From: Spinellus fusiger
Lineage: Eukaryota > Mucoromycota > Mucoromycetes > Mucorales > Phycomycetaceae
DNA length: 64,000 nucleotides
Assembly: GCA_025094145.1 (NCBI GenBank)
Contig: JALLLS010000008.1
Location: 124,001 to 188,000, forward strand
Direction of reading: 5' to 3'
Shown here: piece after piece, positions 9,576-21,567 of the stretch
How positions within the stretch are numbered: position 1 is the first letter of the stretch
Layout: every line of letters starts with the position of its first letter
Notes under the pieces: generated by a model
What the model was told of the DNA's origin: nothing
Seen by the model: only the letters and a program-made list of their open reading frames with translations
Database searches by the model: none
Made by a program: the position numbers and the translations under genes

Positions 9576-12194
9576 TTAATAGAAAGATCCTCCAGGTTTG
9601 CCTGTATCAACCATAGTCTCTACTAAACGCTCACTAGAATCACTCTTTTGTTAGTCTTCTTTCTTTCTTTCTTATTGTTTTTTATATATAAACATATAAA
9701 AATGCAATATACTTACTGTGGTAAATAGGTACGATTGGGGTAGAATACATAATCCAAAGGAACATCTTTTAAACAAGTCACATTTGACATGTAGATATCT
9801 GCAAACTAGAAAAGGGGTAAATAGCCTTATATTTTTCATGGATGTCAAACCCAGCCATGCTGTGTTACTACCTTTTGGATTTTACTGGCAAAATAAGATG
9901 GATTTTGATAGGTTCGGAAGACACTGCCAAAGGACTTGTTGAAAGAAGTCTTGAGTTTCAATCGTGCTTGACGTCTCTCCTCCTGCCACTGATCCACCAT
10001 TGTATTTATCTCTGAATTATGAAGCACTTGACGGTAACTCTGAGCTTCATTTAAGATGTATTCAAGACGCAGCAGCCAGGAGAGAGTGTGGCGGTAGGAG
10101 GGAGTATTGCGAGCCTCAATTTCTTGTTTGAGTTCATGAACAATAGCACCCTATCCACAGTGATAAGCTGATTGATGTGGCTGACCCATCCATGATTGCA
10201 CTATAGGTATAATTACCGTATGCCAGCCCTTTTGTAAAATGGGGTCTATCAGATCAGAGAAGAGGTGATCTCCAAAGTAAAGTACTCTTTGTCTACTACA
10301 TTGAGTCCATGTCTTTCAAAGTGAGTGTACATTACCCTGACCTAGAAAATGTGAGTTGTTCTGTCTACACTTTGTTGATAACCCTACCATCCTGTCATGC
10401 GTGTAAAGTCTATTAGATTGCCTCCTTCATAGACTTCTCCAGGCTCAAATCTATCCACAGAACTCCAAGTAGGCTCACATGTTCTTCGGAAAGGAAGACG
10501 TAAACGATAAAAGTCAGGCTTACGAGCTGACACAATAACAACATCGAACAGTTCACGCCAGTTTTTTGTGGAAGTCAAGTAGTTCATACCTTCCGATCTG
10601 ATAAGATAACCGTAAGTTATATAGTAGAATCAATAAGAGATGGAGAAGAAACAGACAAAAACAAAAACTTACATGAAAGGCAGAGAGCTGTTGGTTAATA
10701 GAAATGTCTTCTTACCATTGCTACGAAGGTGTTCTAAAAGACCAACAAGATGGGGCGCTTTATCAAGATAAGCTGGTATTTGTTTGACAATGGCCTCATG
10801 AAGAGGGCCCCCTATTTCATAAGCACTACGAGAAGAGGATGTATGAAGAATACTAGCAGCATGCATCACATCATCGGATACATAGCGTGGGTGAAAACTG
10901 CAAAAAGAAAAAAGAAAAAAAGAAAAGGAATACGCTCATGAATTGAAGGGTTTTATTGCCATCGATAGTATTATTGCTGCTACTATTCATCAAGAATATA
11001 AAGCTTTACCATTGACCGATATAAGGCCTTAAATCACCAACTTACCTTGTTATGCTTTCTTTAAAATATTGAAGAATATCACTTAATAGACATGCCTAGA
11101 AATAATATGTCTATACTTGTTATTCTCTGGCTATCTTACCAGTGGTGTAGAGAACAGATCGTTGAGCTGAAACATATTAAGTTTAAGGTAGCTGGGTGAT
11201 ATATGAGTGCCTTGGTGTAATCTAATCACTTCCTCAACATCATGGACCTGTTCACGTCCCGCTATTATAGCATATATGGTCAGTTATCAGGTAGTTAAAC
11301 TCTGCTATTCTAGCATAAGACACTTTTCTTTACTGATAGTAGAAAAAAATAAAACCCCTACCGTAAACTGTACTTAGTTGGATATTGGCCATGTTATCAA
11401 TCTTCATTAGCCATCCTTTGTTCATGTCTATAATGTGTTTAGTATCACCATGCCATGAACGATCTATTTACCGTAATGTAGTCCTCTAATAGCAAATGAA
11501 GGGTCAAAATGAAAGTCTATCGTTCAAAGTAAGTTTGCTGAGGCTCTCTACAACAATCGCTTTCTACTGACCTTTAATTTGTTTTGGATAGCGTAATACA
11601 TCCACCATAATGCCTTTGAGGATGTCATAAATTGTTTGCGATAAAGTATCTGTGTAGTTGGCTAGAGTATACTATAAGACCCATGGATATTAACATTAGT
11701 ATATGCCTAGATAATCTACTCTCAGACAGATAGAGAGAGAGAGACTCATATTATATTAATTTTTTAAAGAACAATAATAAAAAAAAGATTACTTGCATCA
11801 TAGTCGAAGCCATACACATCAATGTGACTCAGATGAAGCTCATTGTTAATAAACCTAAACAGACTGTATCAGATATTTCTCTGTAATAGCTTGGATAGAC
11901 TTACACCTCATTAGGAGATGTAACATCTAGACTGGATACACCATGCTTCTTATCCGTCCACTGTTTTGTATGGTGGTCTTGTCCCGCTGAATGCCATTGT
12001 TGTGTATGCATAGGATAGAATGGTAAAGTGGAATTTGAGTTTGACGTTGTTGCTGCCATGTAGTTTTTCTTGCTCTCGTTGTACTTTTGGCGAATATAAT
12101 CTACAAATTGGCGTTCATCTTGTTGATTTGAATATCCTCGAGTAGAGACTTTCAAGGGAGATTGTTTGTGGTGAAAGAGAATACGTCGAAACAT
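9576..12194 (-). CDS. HAD-family 5'-nucleotidase domain protein (NT5DC2/NT5DC3-like), probably mitochondrial
   Basis: A minus-strand multi-exon gene starting at ATG 12194. The N-terminus (MFRRILFHHKQSPLKVSTRGY) is basic and lacks acidic residues, as in mitochondrial presequences. The HAD nucleophile motif FDYDYTLANYTDTL is assembled across an intron at 11672-11796. Downstream are SYEIGG and KKTFLLTNS (HAD motif II region), RKPDFY, and VLYFGDHLFSD (motif III/IV acidic residues), then an Arg-rich helical C-terminus ending in GGSFY before the stop at 9576-9578. The motif order is that of the cytosolic purine 5'-nucleotidase/NT5DC family; substrate is unproven for NT5DC members. One intron uses a GC donor (see findings). 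Transcription runs toward the M3 peptidase gene. Confidence 0.85.
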
Positions 12195-12898
12195 GAGTAA
12201 CTATCAAGCAAGCCTTAATATGAATTCAATCAAACTAATTTATAGTGCAACTTTATGCAGACTATTTACCTGTTTATAGGTAGATGTTAGTCAAATCATT
12301 ATGTCATAAGGCCACACTAGATATCGCGAGGCTGTTCTGCTATTACGAATGATGATTCCACTGAGTTTCATATTGACTCGCGTAACGACAAAGACAGATA
12401 GTTGTTTTCAATTCACACACCCCTCCCATTCTTCTTATTTTAAACGACATTGATTGGCAGGCATTTATTTTTACTAATTCAAATATAAGTATTTCTCCAT
12501 TCATTTCTGCTAGCAAGAATATACGTGTCGATGAGAAGTTGAGAGCTGCCTTTTTATCATCATTGTCACGCCGATTCTTGGTTAGTGGAACCATCTAGTA
12601 ACTGTTTCTGTCAATTTATTGTTATTTTCACCCGTTGAAAAAAAGAAAATAGTTTATATATATATAGATATTTCACTAAAAGAAAGATAATGTTATGTAC
12701 ACACAGTGAAATATGGAAAGAAGTTTCCCCATTCTAAGAACAAAAAGGGTCATCTGTTAACAGCATCTACCGATCAAAACTAAATTCATGAATGGCATAT
12801 CTCCCTTTTATCATCTCGTGCAACTTATAAGCTTCTATTCTGACTTTTTGGGTATATCAGTTACACTTATCTTTTGTTGAAATATAAAGCCATAGATA
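12195..12898. other. Intergenic region upstream of the nucleotidase gene
   Basis: It holds the promoter of the minus-strand nucleotidase gene. An 83-codon minus frame at 12343-12594 has mixed, non-repetitive composition and could be part of a small gene, but it matches no family I recognise. The rest is AT-rich without motifs. Confidence 0.4.
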
Positions 12899-14052
12899 AA
12901 GTGTAACCTGCACGTTTGGAATTTCTGGCTATTTCTATGCCAAAAAGAAGATCATATACTTTATTTCTCGTTTCTAATAACACTACTCTTCTTCTAATGT
13001 CTGTAAAATCCGACACTGTAAACATCTTCTCTAAAACTCCTTGGAGATATCAAAAGTGTACAAACAATGCTATTTGCTTTACCATCCTACACGAGGTGCT
13101 GAACATGAACTGTATTCTGACCAAAGCATCTCGAATGTTTAAGGTGCCTACCTCCACTGTCTTCCATATTAAAACATTCTAAAGAAACCAAACCGAGTTA
13201 AACCTTTGCCCAAGAGTGGTCGAAAGATGGTGAAAAGGTCTTTTCTTTCAGCGAAAAATAAAACACACGGAGGCAAGGCTCTAATGGGTCTTTGAGAATA
13301 TAAGCTAGACTTATGAGCAGTGCTTTGAGGTTATCTAGTCAGATGAGTTCAGAGTGGAGTTCATAAGCTGCGATAACACTGTCAAGGTCATCAGACCCTA
13401 TGGCACGGCCTATCATCCTGAGAATATGCTGGAAACAAAGAAGTTTGGAGGTAGTGGAGTAATAGCATGGGGCTGCTTTAGTGAGAGAGGGTGTTGGGGG
13501 AAGTGTACTGCCATGCACTCAGACATATTTCTCTTTTAAACCCTGGCATCATTGGCTGATTACAGGTGGACAATGCAAGATCTCATAAGAGTAAAACAAC
13601 TCAATTAAAGAGTGGGAGATAGTATAGTAATGACTCTTTAATGGCCCTTGTAAAACCCTGATCTCAGTCCAATAGGGCTTCTGTAGGCCCACCTCAGGAA
13701 GGGTATCAAGAAGGATAGATGGGTATATTCTATCAAGGAGAAGTTGGAGACAGCCCTGATGATGGAATGGGACAAAATGTTTAAAGAAGTGACGAACACC
13801 CTCATTGCCAGCATAGGGCAGAGATGCCAAGCTGTCATTGATGCCAAAGACTAATAGTGGTTACTAAGCAACCTTGTAATAAAAAAAAACACCTTTATGT
13901 ATTATCAGCACTCTTATCTTTATTTATTCAAGGTTATAAGTCTTTAGCTAATGGATTCATAAAGTTATAACACTATCAAGATAATGTATGAAACTAAAAA
14001 AAAAAAGGAAATCTACATTTGAAAATGGGCGGTTACTTGTTGAGGGTCACTT
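12899..14052 (+). mobile_element. Decayed Tc1/mariner element, family B'
   Basis: TA-flanked at both ends. The left end begins AAGTGTAACCTGCACG and the right end is GGCGGTTACTTGTTGAGGGT followed by CACTT. Plus-strand transposase pieces are visible: the N-terminal block (about 12997-13185), a region with KKFGGSGVIAWGCF near 13435, and a C-terminal block near 13660-13855 ending in VIDAKD. Many stops and deletions interrupt it. Its right half matches the outer part of the element at 16024-17293. Confidence 0.75.
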
Positions 14053-14054
14053 TA

Positions 14055-14530
14055 GTATTAGGAACATCAAAGAACGTGAATTGTTATTGTGTTTGGATAG
14101 TCATGGAAAACCCAAAAAGTGAATGAAAGGGACCTTGAACACTTGGAGGTTGTTATTAGAAAGGACTCATTTACCACATAATCAACTGAAATTAGAAATA
14201 TTGAAGTTTGAGATTGATGTATGTAGAAACACTATTATCAGCTACTGCAATCAGTTGGGGTTCAGATATTTTTCTGTAGACCACAATCCAGCCTTAACTA
14301 AAGAAACACAAAGAAGAACAGCTTTGTTGGTCTAAGGAACATTTTAATTGGACGAACGACTAGTGAAGAGGTGTCATCTAGTCTAATGAGTCAAGATACA
14401 CCATGAAAGGGAACGACGGAGGTGTCTATGTCATCAGAGAAATTAGAGAACGTTATGATCCTAATCATATCCTAAATATTTTGTCCTGAAATATATTTTC
14501 AAGAGTATTAAATTCAATTGGGTGTGGCTG
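14055..14530 (+). mobile_element. Internally deleted family A mariner relic
   Basis: Directly abuts the preceding element. It matches parts of the 1198-2560 element in reverse orientation: the transposase N-terminal region (plus frame at 14123-14335, containing EIDVCRNTIISYCNQLGF), a stretch around the first catalytic Asp, then a jump to the family A terminus ending GTGTGGCTG before TA at 14531. The catalytic middle and the C-terminus are missing. Confidence 0.7.
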
Positions 14531-15147
14531 TAGAATAATAGCTCCAGAAAAAGATAAAAGATAAAACCCACACAAAGCATCCCTGTAGTCTATAAAAGTG
14601 CCAATAGAAACAGAATCCTACAAAAAAAAGAGTATAGAAAAGCATATTGTACTGTAAATAAGGCTCTCAAATAAAAAAAAAAGTTCCAACCATGAATATC
14701 TATACTCAATTAGCAATTCTATTCAAATGTCTGTGCATACATGCTAAAATGATATCTTTATAAGAATAATAATAATAAAAACAAGTGATAATAAACACAC
14801 TGAATATAATTTTAATCTGTAAATAACTAAGGTAAACAATACATATATATTTATAGGTATATACTAAGATAATCACTACAAAAGATACCAACGAAACCAT
14901 TCAATAGATAGACACAAGCAGTAGCCTACTAAAAGAGAATAAACAATGTTAATATAATAAAACATATGCACATATATCGGTCATTCAATGGCATGAATAA
15001 GCACTTCAACATGAACATCCTTAAGATAGAATAGTATAATCGATGTAAATACTGCAACATACATGCAGAGATAAGTATAAAAAGGTAATTTACAGAATCG
15101 CTTCTTTGTTATTCATACTACTCTTTAACTGCAACTATCTTACGACC
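14531..15147. other. AT-rich spacer and promoter of the Kre9/KNH-like gene
   Basis: No gene is supported. The short minus frame at 14706-14900 is a low-complexity translation. The last 80 bp contain a likely 5' untranslated leader with pyrimidine-rich blocks before the ATG at 15148. Confidence 0.4.
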
Positions 15148-15761
15148 ATGTTCAAATATGTTCTGATTCCTGTCCTTGCCTTGGCCTCTCTTGTCTCTGC
15201 CTCTGTTGCTGGTCAGCATTGGTCCCTCGATATGTAAGGCATTTAATATTAATAGCATTTACCTACACATGTTTTTCATTGACTTATACTAATAAACAAT
15301 TCAGTACAGAACCTAAATATATGACTGACTGGATCATTGGAAAGAATTACACTGTTAAATGGTATGCCCTCAAAACACACATTATTTGTATTGAGCTAAC
15401 ATGTATCTGATTATCTAGGACAATAAATGATCCTAAAAACATATTACCCAAAGATACCATGCAAGTATTGAAAATATCATAATCAACTTTTATTCATGTT
15501 TCTGTTTTTAGTGCTAGACTATCATATTCTGAATATTCTGAATATGATCCTATATCAGGTAAGTTGAAGAGTGTATAGCTTTGATTCAAATAATATTATA
15601 ATTTGTTAGGTTACTTGGCCAAGGACTTTCTTCTTAGTAAAGGCTCCATTGTAGTCACGGCTCCTGAAGTTCCTTGGTCTACATATATGATTTTACTAGA
15701 GGTTATTTCTTCTCAGAATATTGGTACAACTACCTATGTGGTAATAGGACCTCAGCCGTAA
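15148..15761 (+). CDS. Small secreted Kre9/KNH1-like N-terminal-domain protein
   Basis: Five exons can be joined in one frame. Exon 1 encodes a signal peptide (MFKYVLIPVLALASLVSASV, cut likely after Ala-Gly). Later exons give TEPKYMTDWIIGKNYTVKW, TINDPKNILPKD, then ARLSYSEYSEYDPISGYLA and APEVPWSTYMILLEVI, ending VVIGPQP at the stop 15759-15761. This follows the Ig-like domain of the Kre9/KNH and Ser-Thr-rich GPI-anchored wall protein families (W..G..Y.V.W, W.VP..Y.I). No Ser/Thr-rich tail or GPI signal follows, so the product is a short secreted domain. Such proteins are tied to beta-glucan or wall assembly; that role is inferred from the family. Confidence 0.75.
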
Positions 15762-16023
15762 TAATATCATTCTATAATCCACTTGTTTCTTTAAAGTATA
15801 TGAATATAAACACTTGACTATTCCTGCTTTTATAAATTATTATTATTATTACTTTTGTATAAGCACTTGAGTACTCTTGAACTAGAGAGCAATAGAAAAA
15901 AGGTTGATGTTATACTTGTCTTTAAATAAGAGGCAGTCAAAGACTAGTAGTAGCTAATAAAAACTATAAAATAAGAGCATTATTTTATTTAAAGAATACA
16001 TTTCTCTTTATTCATTGAAAGTA

Positions 16024-17293
16024 AAGTGACCCTCAACAAGTAACCGCCCATTTTCAAATGTAGATTTCCTTTTTTTTTTTTAGTTTCATACATTATCTTG
16101 ATAGTGTTATAGCTTTATGAATCCATTAGCTAAAGACTTATAACCTTGAATAAATAAAGATAAGAGTGCTGATAATACATAAAGGTGTTTTTTTTATTAC
16201 AAGGTTGCTTAGTAACCACTATTAGTCTTTGGCATCAATGACAGCTTGGCATCTCTGCCCTATGCTGGCAATGAGGGTGTCTATTGCCTTTGATATTTTA
16301 CACCATTATAGCATCAGGGCAGGCTCTAACTATTATTTGGTAGAATATACCCATCTATCCTTCCTGATAACTTTCCTGATGTGGGTCCACATATGCTTCA
16401 TTGGATTGAGATCAGTATTGTGATGGCCATTAAAGAGTCATTACTATATCATCTACTACTCTCTAATGGAGTTGCCTTGCTCGTATGTATTCTAGCAGTG
16501 TCCTCCTGTAGGCAGTGACTGGCTCCAGAATGTATATGAGAGAGAATCACTTGAGTTCAGAACAGTAGGCTTCTCCCAAGACATTGATGTACTTGTTGGA
16601 GTTTATTCTACCCTTCACTAAGACCCACCACCTCCAAAATTTCTTGTTTCCAAGACATTCTTGGGCTCAAAGACCGTACCACACTGCCTGATGACTTTGA
16701 TCTCCCTGTCATGGCTCATCAGCTCTACTCTGGACTCATCAGACCAGAAAACCTCTTGCCACTGCTCAAGTGTCCAACCAATGCGCTCATAGGCCCACTG
16801 GAGCCTTGCCTCCATATGTTTCTTCGTGAGAAAAGGCCTCACCACTGGACTGAAAGGGTGGAGCCCTATTTCATCAAGGTACCTCTTCAGAGTCTTGTCT
16901 GATTCCTTGATGGCCATGCTTGCCCTAATGGCTTCCTTGGTCTGATGAGGATCACTAACCACTATTCTTCTCAACGACCGGAGGGCCATATCGTCCAACT
17001 TTCTTCGTCAGCCACTCTTGGGAGAAGGCACCACTAAGCCTGTTTCCCTGTAGTGCTTCACTATGTCCCCTACAGTGGTGGGAGGAATATTAAGCATACG
17101 ATATGTCTCGGCCAGAGTGTTGTTCATGTTCAGCACCTCATGGAGAATGTCTGAGCGAGTCTCGAGGATGGTACATTTCATATACATCTATGGGTTCTTG
17201 GGAAAGATATTTACAGTGTTGGATGGTGCAGACATTGTATAAAAGAAAAAGTAGTGTTATAAAAAAAAGGCAATTACTTTTCTGGGGCCACTT
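16024..17293 (-). mobile_element. Tc1/mariner element, family B' (inside inverted-repeat arm A)
   Basis: TA-flanked on both sides (16022-16023, 17294-17295). The ends are AAGTGACCCTCAACAAGTAA at 16024 and, on the other strand, AAGTGGCCCCAGAAAAGTAA at 17293, an imperfect inverted pair. The minus-strand transposase lies inside. From about 16229 to the right end, and on past the element, the sequence is nearly identical to 22228-23290 in reverse orientation. Confidence 0.85.
16229..17240 (-). pseudogene. Family B' mariner transposase, truncated by internal deletion
   Basis: The minus frame 16998-16618 encodes 126 residues with a helix-turn-helix region, AYERIGWTLEQW, WSDESRVELMSH (first catalytic Asp) and NFGGGGS, then stops where a stretch around the second catalytic Asp is deleted. 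The C-terminal part with the third-acidic-residue region persists at about 16440-16229 in another frame. The same deletion is present in the copy at 22523-22903, so it predates the duplication. Confidence 0.8.
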
Positions 17294-18103
17294 TAAGTAT
17301 CACCTGTGGTGTTCTTCAGGCCACAGGAGTCCACGAACATCTATAAATTAATGGGAGAGCCTAATACAATAGAGTATCGGCATATGAGGTAGGGATTTGA
17401 ACATTTTTATTTTGGTATGATCATTGTCTGGCGCTTTTCTGTTTTGTATCCGCTAAATATTAAATTGCATAAAGTCTACATCTTATGAAACTGGTTTATC
17501 ATGAAGAATGCACTCCTAGCATTTCTGTTTTTCCTTTGATCCACCAATCTCTTTCTTTTTCTTTTTCTCTTTCTCGGTGTTCAGTCATACGATTTGTTCA
17601 GTCATTGATACAGGGCAGAGAAGATTGTGATTCATCCCTTTTGTATCCAACAGCCACAGAAATCTTCAGTAAAGAGTGAAAGATTTATTCAATTCGATTA
17701 TAAAACAGAAACAATTATCTTTTTAAAATAAGTAAACACACACTAGAAAAGGCACCAAGTACAAGCCTATTCTTACTGAGAAAGATAGTAGAGATGTGGT
17801 TCCATATTCCTTTTAGATTTTAGTGCACTTTTTCGAGCTGACTTAACATTCTAAGATGAGTGTAGAAGTGGACTATATGCTAAGTTTTTCCATAAGTCAC
17901 AGATACAAAGGGTGGTAGTACCAATTACCATGATCCTTTTGTCTAATAAAATTATATTTATTATTCTGATAATCTTATTCATGCTCTACATAAATCTAAA
18001 ACTCCAAATATGTGTTAAATGTATTTTTATTATTATAAAAACAAGTACAATGGCTTATAGGAAATAGTTGGGAGAATTTACAACTTATAAGTATCTTATT
18101 CAC
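16229..18103 (+). repeat. Arm A of a large inverted repeat
   Basis: About 1.88 kb that reappears in reverse complement as 23290-21568 plus 19646-19483. Identity is very high by eye: two ORF translations, 82 and 64 residues, are the same in both arms. It contains most of a family B' mariner and about 0.8 kb of unrecognised DNA that forms the 3' flank of the SDR gene. Confidence 0.85.
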
Positions 18104-18126
18104 TGTATAATTGCACCATTGATTCT
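17294..18126. other. Unrecognised part of inverted-repeat arm A
   Basis: No conserved protein or RNA is seen. The 64-codon frame at 17485-17679 is duplicated exactly at 21842-22036 because it lies in the repeat; its Ser/Phe-rich, CTTTTTCT-derived composition does not support a real protein. The end adjoining 18126 is presumably the 3' untranslated region of the SDR gene. Confidence 0.5.
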
Positions 18127-19272
18127 TTATAGCTTGTTTCTAGGCAACATGCCACCCCCATCCACATAAATAATGCTTCCACAGTTGTATTGACCTGCGC
18201 GAGAAGAAAGATAGATACATGTACCTATTCAAAAGAACACAGTTGTACTCATACTCGTTCCTTATACAGTCCATTATTTTTTTTCTTTACCAGCAATATC
18301 CTCAGTTGTTCCAAAACGACTAACAGGAAGACCACGTTTGATCATTTCACCATGTCTATTTATCATGTCCTCCATCATCTGTGAAGGGAATGGACCGGGT
18401 GCAATCGCATTTACCAATATGTGTTCTCTGCCTAATCTTGCCGCCAAATGACGAGTCAGATGATGAACAGCAGCCTTAGATGCACTATAGGCATATGTCT
18501 CATGTATTGGGACCTATACTTGATGAGAGAATATTCCCTTTAGTACACTTACAATTTTACCGTGTATTGATCCAATGTTAATAACACGAGATGGATTGTC
18601 AGCAGTTGCATTTGATCTCAATAATGGTAAACATCTATTCATAATTCCTTATGAATTTATTACTTGTTTTTACTTCAAAATGGTAACTTACGCTTGTGTC
18701 AAACTAAAGACACGAGTAACATTGAGGTTCAATATTTTCTGGAAGTCACTGGAAGAGTATGTATTTATGGACTCTTTAGTAACAACACCAGCATTATTGA
18801 CAAGCACATCAAGATCTAATGGTGTATCTGTGCTGTTAGTATGATAAACGTTTGATTCGGTATTCCCACTTACATTTTTCTCTTTTACTTAATTCAGCAA
18901 CAAGAGATTTAACGTTTTCCATGATTTCTAGGTCAGTTGGAAGAGAAATGCATTGACCAGGACCCAGTGCACTCAATTTGGCTGCTACCTTCAATAGAGA
19001 AGTTAATACCAGTTTACAAAAAGAATGAAGATTAAATAGTAAATAAAGTCCACTACCTTTTCGCAATTTTCGACAGAACGACTGCTAATATAAACTTTGG
19101 CACCAGCTTGAACGTATCCCTTTATAAAAAAAAATTAAAAAAAAAAAGAATTTAGATATAGGCTTGGTTGTGTAGTAATACTTACAGTAGCAATCATTTC
19201 ACCAATTCCACGAGATCCTCCTGTGACAAGAACCACTTTACCATTAACACTAAACAATGTCTCTACGTTCAT
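18127..19272 (-). CDS. Short-chain dehydrogenase/reductase (RhlG / 3-oxoacyl-ACP reductase-like)
   Basis: A minus-strand multi-exon gene starting at ATG 19272. The N-terminus MNVETLFSVNGKVVLVTGGS continues RGIG, giving the TGxxxGIG cofactor motif of NAD(P)-dependent SDRs. Later exons encode LVNNAG-type sequence near 18790, the catalytic YSASK block near 18470-18490, and LVNAIAPGPFPSQM, ending YVDGGGMLPRNKL at the TAA 18127-18129. The order and spacing are those of classical SDRs closest in style to RhlG-like 3-oxoacyl reductases; substrate cannot be told from sequence. All key residues appear present. The gene lies alone in about 1.4 kb between the two inverted-repeat arms, an unusual setting for an ordinary metabolic gene. 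Confidence 0.88.
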
Positions 19273-19482
19273 AATATTAATTAAGTAAAAATAAAATAAT
19301 ATATTTTACCAACTTTCATTGCTTTAAAGGCAGTATTTATATTGTTTTTTTATTTTTTTATTTATTCCTATGACACTTTATTATGCTTTAATATTTAGTC
19401 ATAAGTCTCACTGAAAGGCTTGACTGAGATAATATAATTCAGACTAGGTCACTTATGGAGAATAAAGTAGGATTAGGGAATG

Positions 19483-19646
19483 TAGTTAATTATAAGATAC
19501 CTATAAGTTGTAAATTCTCCCAACCTATTTCCTATAAGCCATTGTACTTGTTTTTATAATAATAAAAATACATTTAACACATATTTGGAGTTTTAAATTT
19601 ATGTAGAGCATGAATAAGATTATCAGAATAATAAATATAATATGGT
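19483..19646 (-). repeat. Arm B of the inverted repeat, inner block
   Basis: Matches 17940-18103 in reverse complement with few differences. It is the inner part of arm B, separated from the rest by an insertion of about 1.9 kb. Confidence 0.8.
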
Positions 19647-21567
19647 AGTGGCCAAACTCCCGGCCTACCAATTCGTGAGATGCTGAGGATTTTTACTTTT
19701 AAATGTGTCGAATAAGCACTTACCATAGATAGAGATATCGATCATTCCCGTCAATAGAAACACAGATCACCTAAAAAATACTACACAATAGAATAAAATT
19801 TAGTTGGCAGGGTGTATATCTAAGGGATGATACTTTAGCAAGAAGGGGCTTTTCATAACTTTTCTTAGTAGATATCAGTAATTAGAAAAGTGTAAAAGAA
19901 GTGTGAAATACCCATCAATAAATATCAGACTTTGTTTACTCTTTGAACTGTTCGGATTTCCTTTGGTTAAAGCCAAAGATGACAAGTATCACATTATTTA
20001 ATATTTTAATTGATGGACTTTAGAATAGAGTATATAAAAGTAGTATCTTGAATGGTTTGAAATAAAGAAGTATCTTTTGTGTAGCCTTCATATCAGATCT
20101 TATAGAGACAGAAGCGCTCTAGTTTTCTCATAAGGTTGAATTACAATAGTATCTTCCATTTTATTGTTTTAGTTCATTCATTTGTTATGTATCTGATACT
20201 CCGAGTGTTAAAAGTTATTTCTTTGATCTATTTATATCTTCTGCTACCATTTTAAGACACTGTATCTGTCTTTATGTTCCCTCAGAAGGCTAACTTTGTT
20301 GATTAACCTCTTTATTTCACTCAAAACAGTGATGATATTGTGTCGTAGACTACTCTCCCAAGAGCTCTAAATGTCTCTTATTTCTCATATGCTTAATATT
20401 ATAATATACTATTCTCGGAAAATATTGGGATATTTATTGAAAAAAAAACAGTATAATACCGTAATTGGCACCGGGATTTTATTTTTAATACTTGACTAAA
20501 CATTTATAGGCTTCTAATTAATGCGTATAAAACATAGCGTATATGTTTTTTGGAAGGAGCTGTGAAGTCAATCGAGTGGGCATGGGAGGAAGGAATATAT
20601 AAAATAAGATAAATAAATCAAGTTAGGAAAAACTTCTACCAAAAAGTAGCACCAAGAGCCAAGCAAGGTGAGCTAAATGTCATACAGAGAGTATTGGGTA
20701 GGAAAAATAGCCTTGAACAAAAAATAATGCAAAATCTTATTGTACCAAATGTCCCAAAATGAATTCTTTATAAATATGTCTATGATTTAAACAATCATCA
20801 GATCTTAATGCATAGTGATCACAAAAACATCTTGGATGAATTAAGATAAAGAATTTTCTTTGAAAAGAACTCCACTCTTCAGCTTACTTTCTGTGAATGA
20901 TTAGAACTTTTCCATTGGATTTTACTTGATATTCATTGTAACATTAAGATTTAAAAAATGTTCTAACTATTTTTCATTTTCCGTATCAATCTTTTCTCAA
21001 TCTGTGTTCAAATCTTTGAATGTATTTTGTCCCTAATGTAATGTCGGGCAAATGAGATCTTATTGAAGCGCTTAGGTCTCTGGTATGAAGGCTACTAACA
21101 CACGATGTACACTGCAGTGACTGGATTGGGGAGTAGAACAGGTAGCTCGGTAGGACAGAGACAATAAAGTAATAAATTGACGATCACCAGTAATTCGCAG
21201 TGACAAAGACAGAGAAATGTATATCGACCAGATATACACGGAAACACACAGAGAAACTAAGGATCAAATACGGGCAGAACAGAAAGAAGGAAGGAACAAA
21301 ACCAGACTTGTACGATAACTTTGATAGCCAAGCTATTAAGAGAAGTACACAACAAACAGATAAGAAGAACTTCGATGATTTATTGAAGGATGAATTGTAT
21401 TGTTTTTATACTCATTTTTGAGTTCTATGGTAACTACTTACCCTTTATTCCTGTGTGAAGTTCGATTTCATGATTTGAACAGTTTATCACGGAAGTCAAG
21501 AGAACCTGGCTTCTTTCACACTAACTCTTCTTAATAAATGTCCTAATGTTTTCCGAAAATAGTGTAG
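19647..21567. other. Insertion interrupting arm B
   Basis: About 1.9 kb absent from the matching place in arm A. It contains the LTR-like repeat at 19706-19984 and otherwise AT-rich sequence with no recognised gene. A 73-codon plus frame at 21200-21421 is Lys/Thr-rich and matches no family I know. No terminal repeats or clear target duplication are visible at the junctions. Confidence 0.55.
19706..19984 (+). repeat. Candidate solo LTR (copy 2)
   Basis: Starts TGTCGAATAA and ends AGATGACA, giving TGTC/GACA ends. It matches 862-1134 in the opposite orientation. It lies inside the DNA inserted into arm B. Flanking 5-bp sequences do not match, so the boundaries or the LTR reading may be off. Confidence 0.42.

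Noticed and set aside
12343..12594. An 83-codon minus frame as a small gene
   Set aside because: No family match, splice support or promoter could be shown; kept only as a note in the spacer.
17485..17679. A 64-residue frame found identically at 21842-22036 as a conserved gene
   Set aside because: The identity comes from the inverted repeat, and the composition is low-complexity; nothing indicates a protein.
19645..19680. A tRNA-like hairpin GGTAGTGGCC...GGCCTACC
   Set aside because: Only a short stem with a bulge; no complete tRNA or SINE structure.
21200..21421. A 73-codon Lys/Thr-rich frame as a gag or pol remnant
   Set aside because: No nucleocapsid, protease or RT motif; composition alone is not enough.
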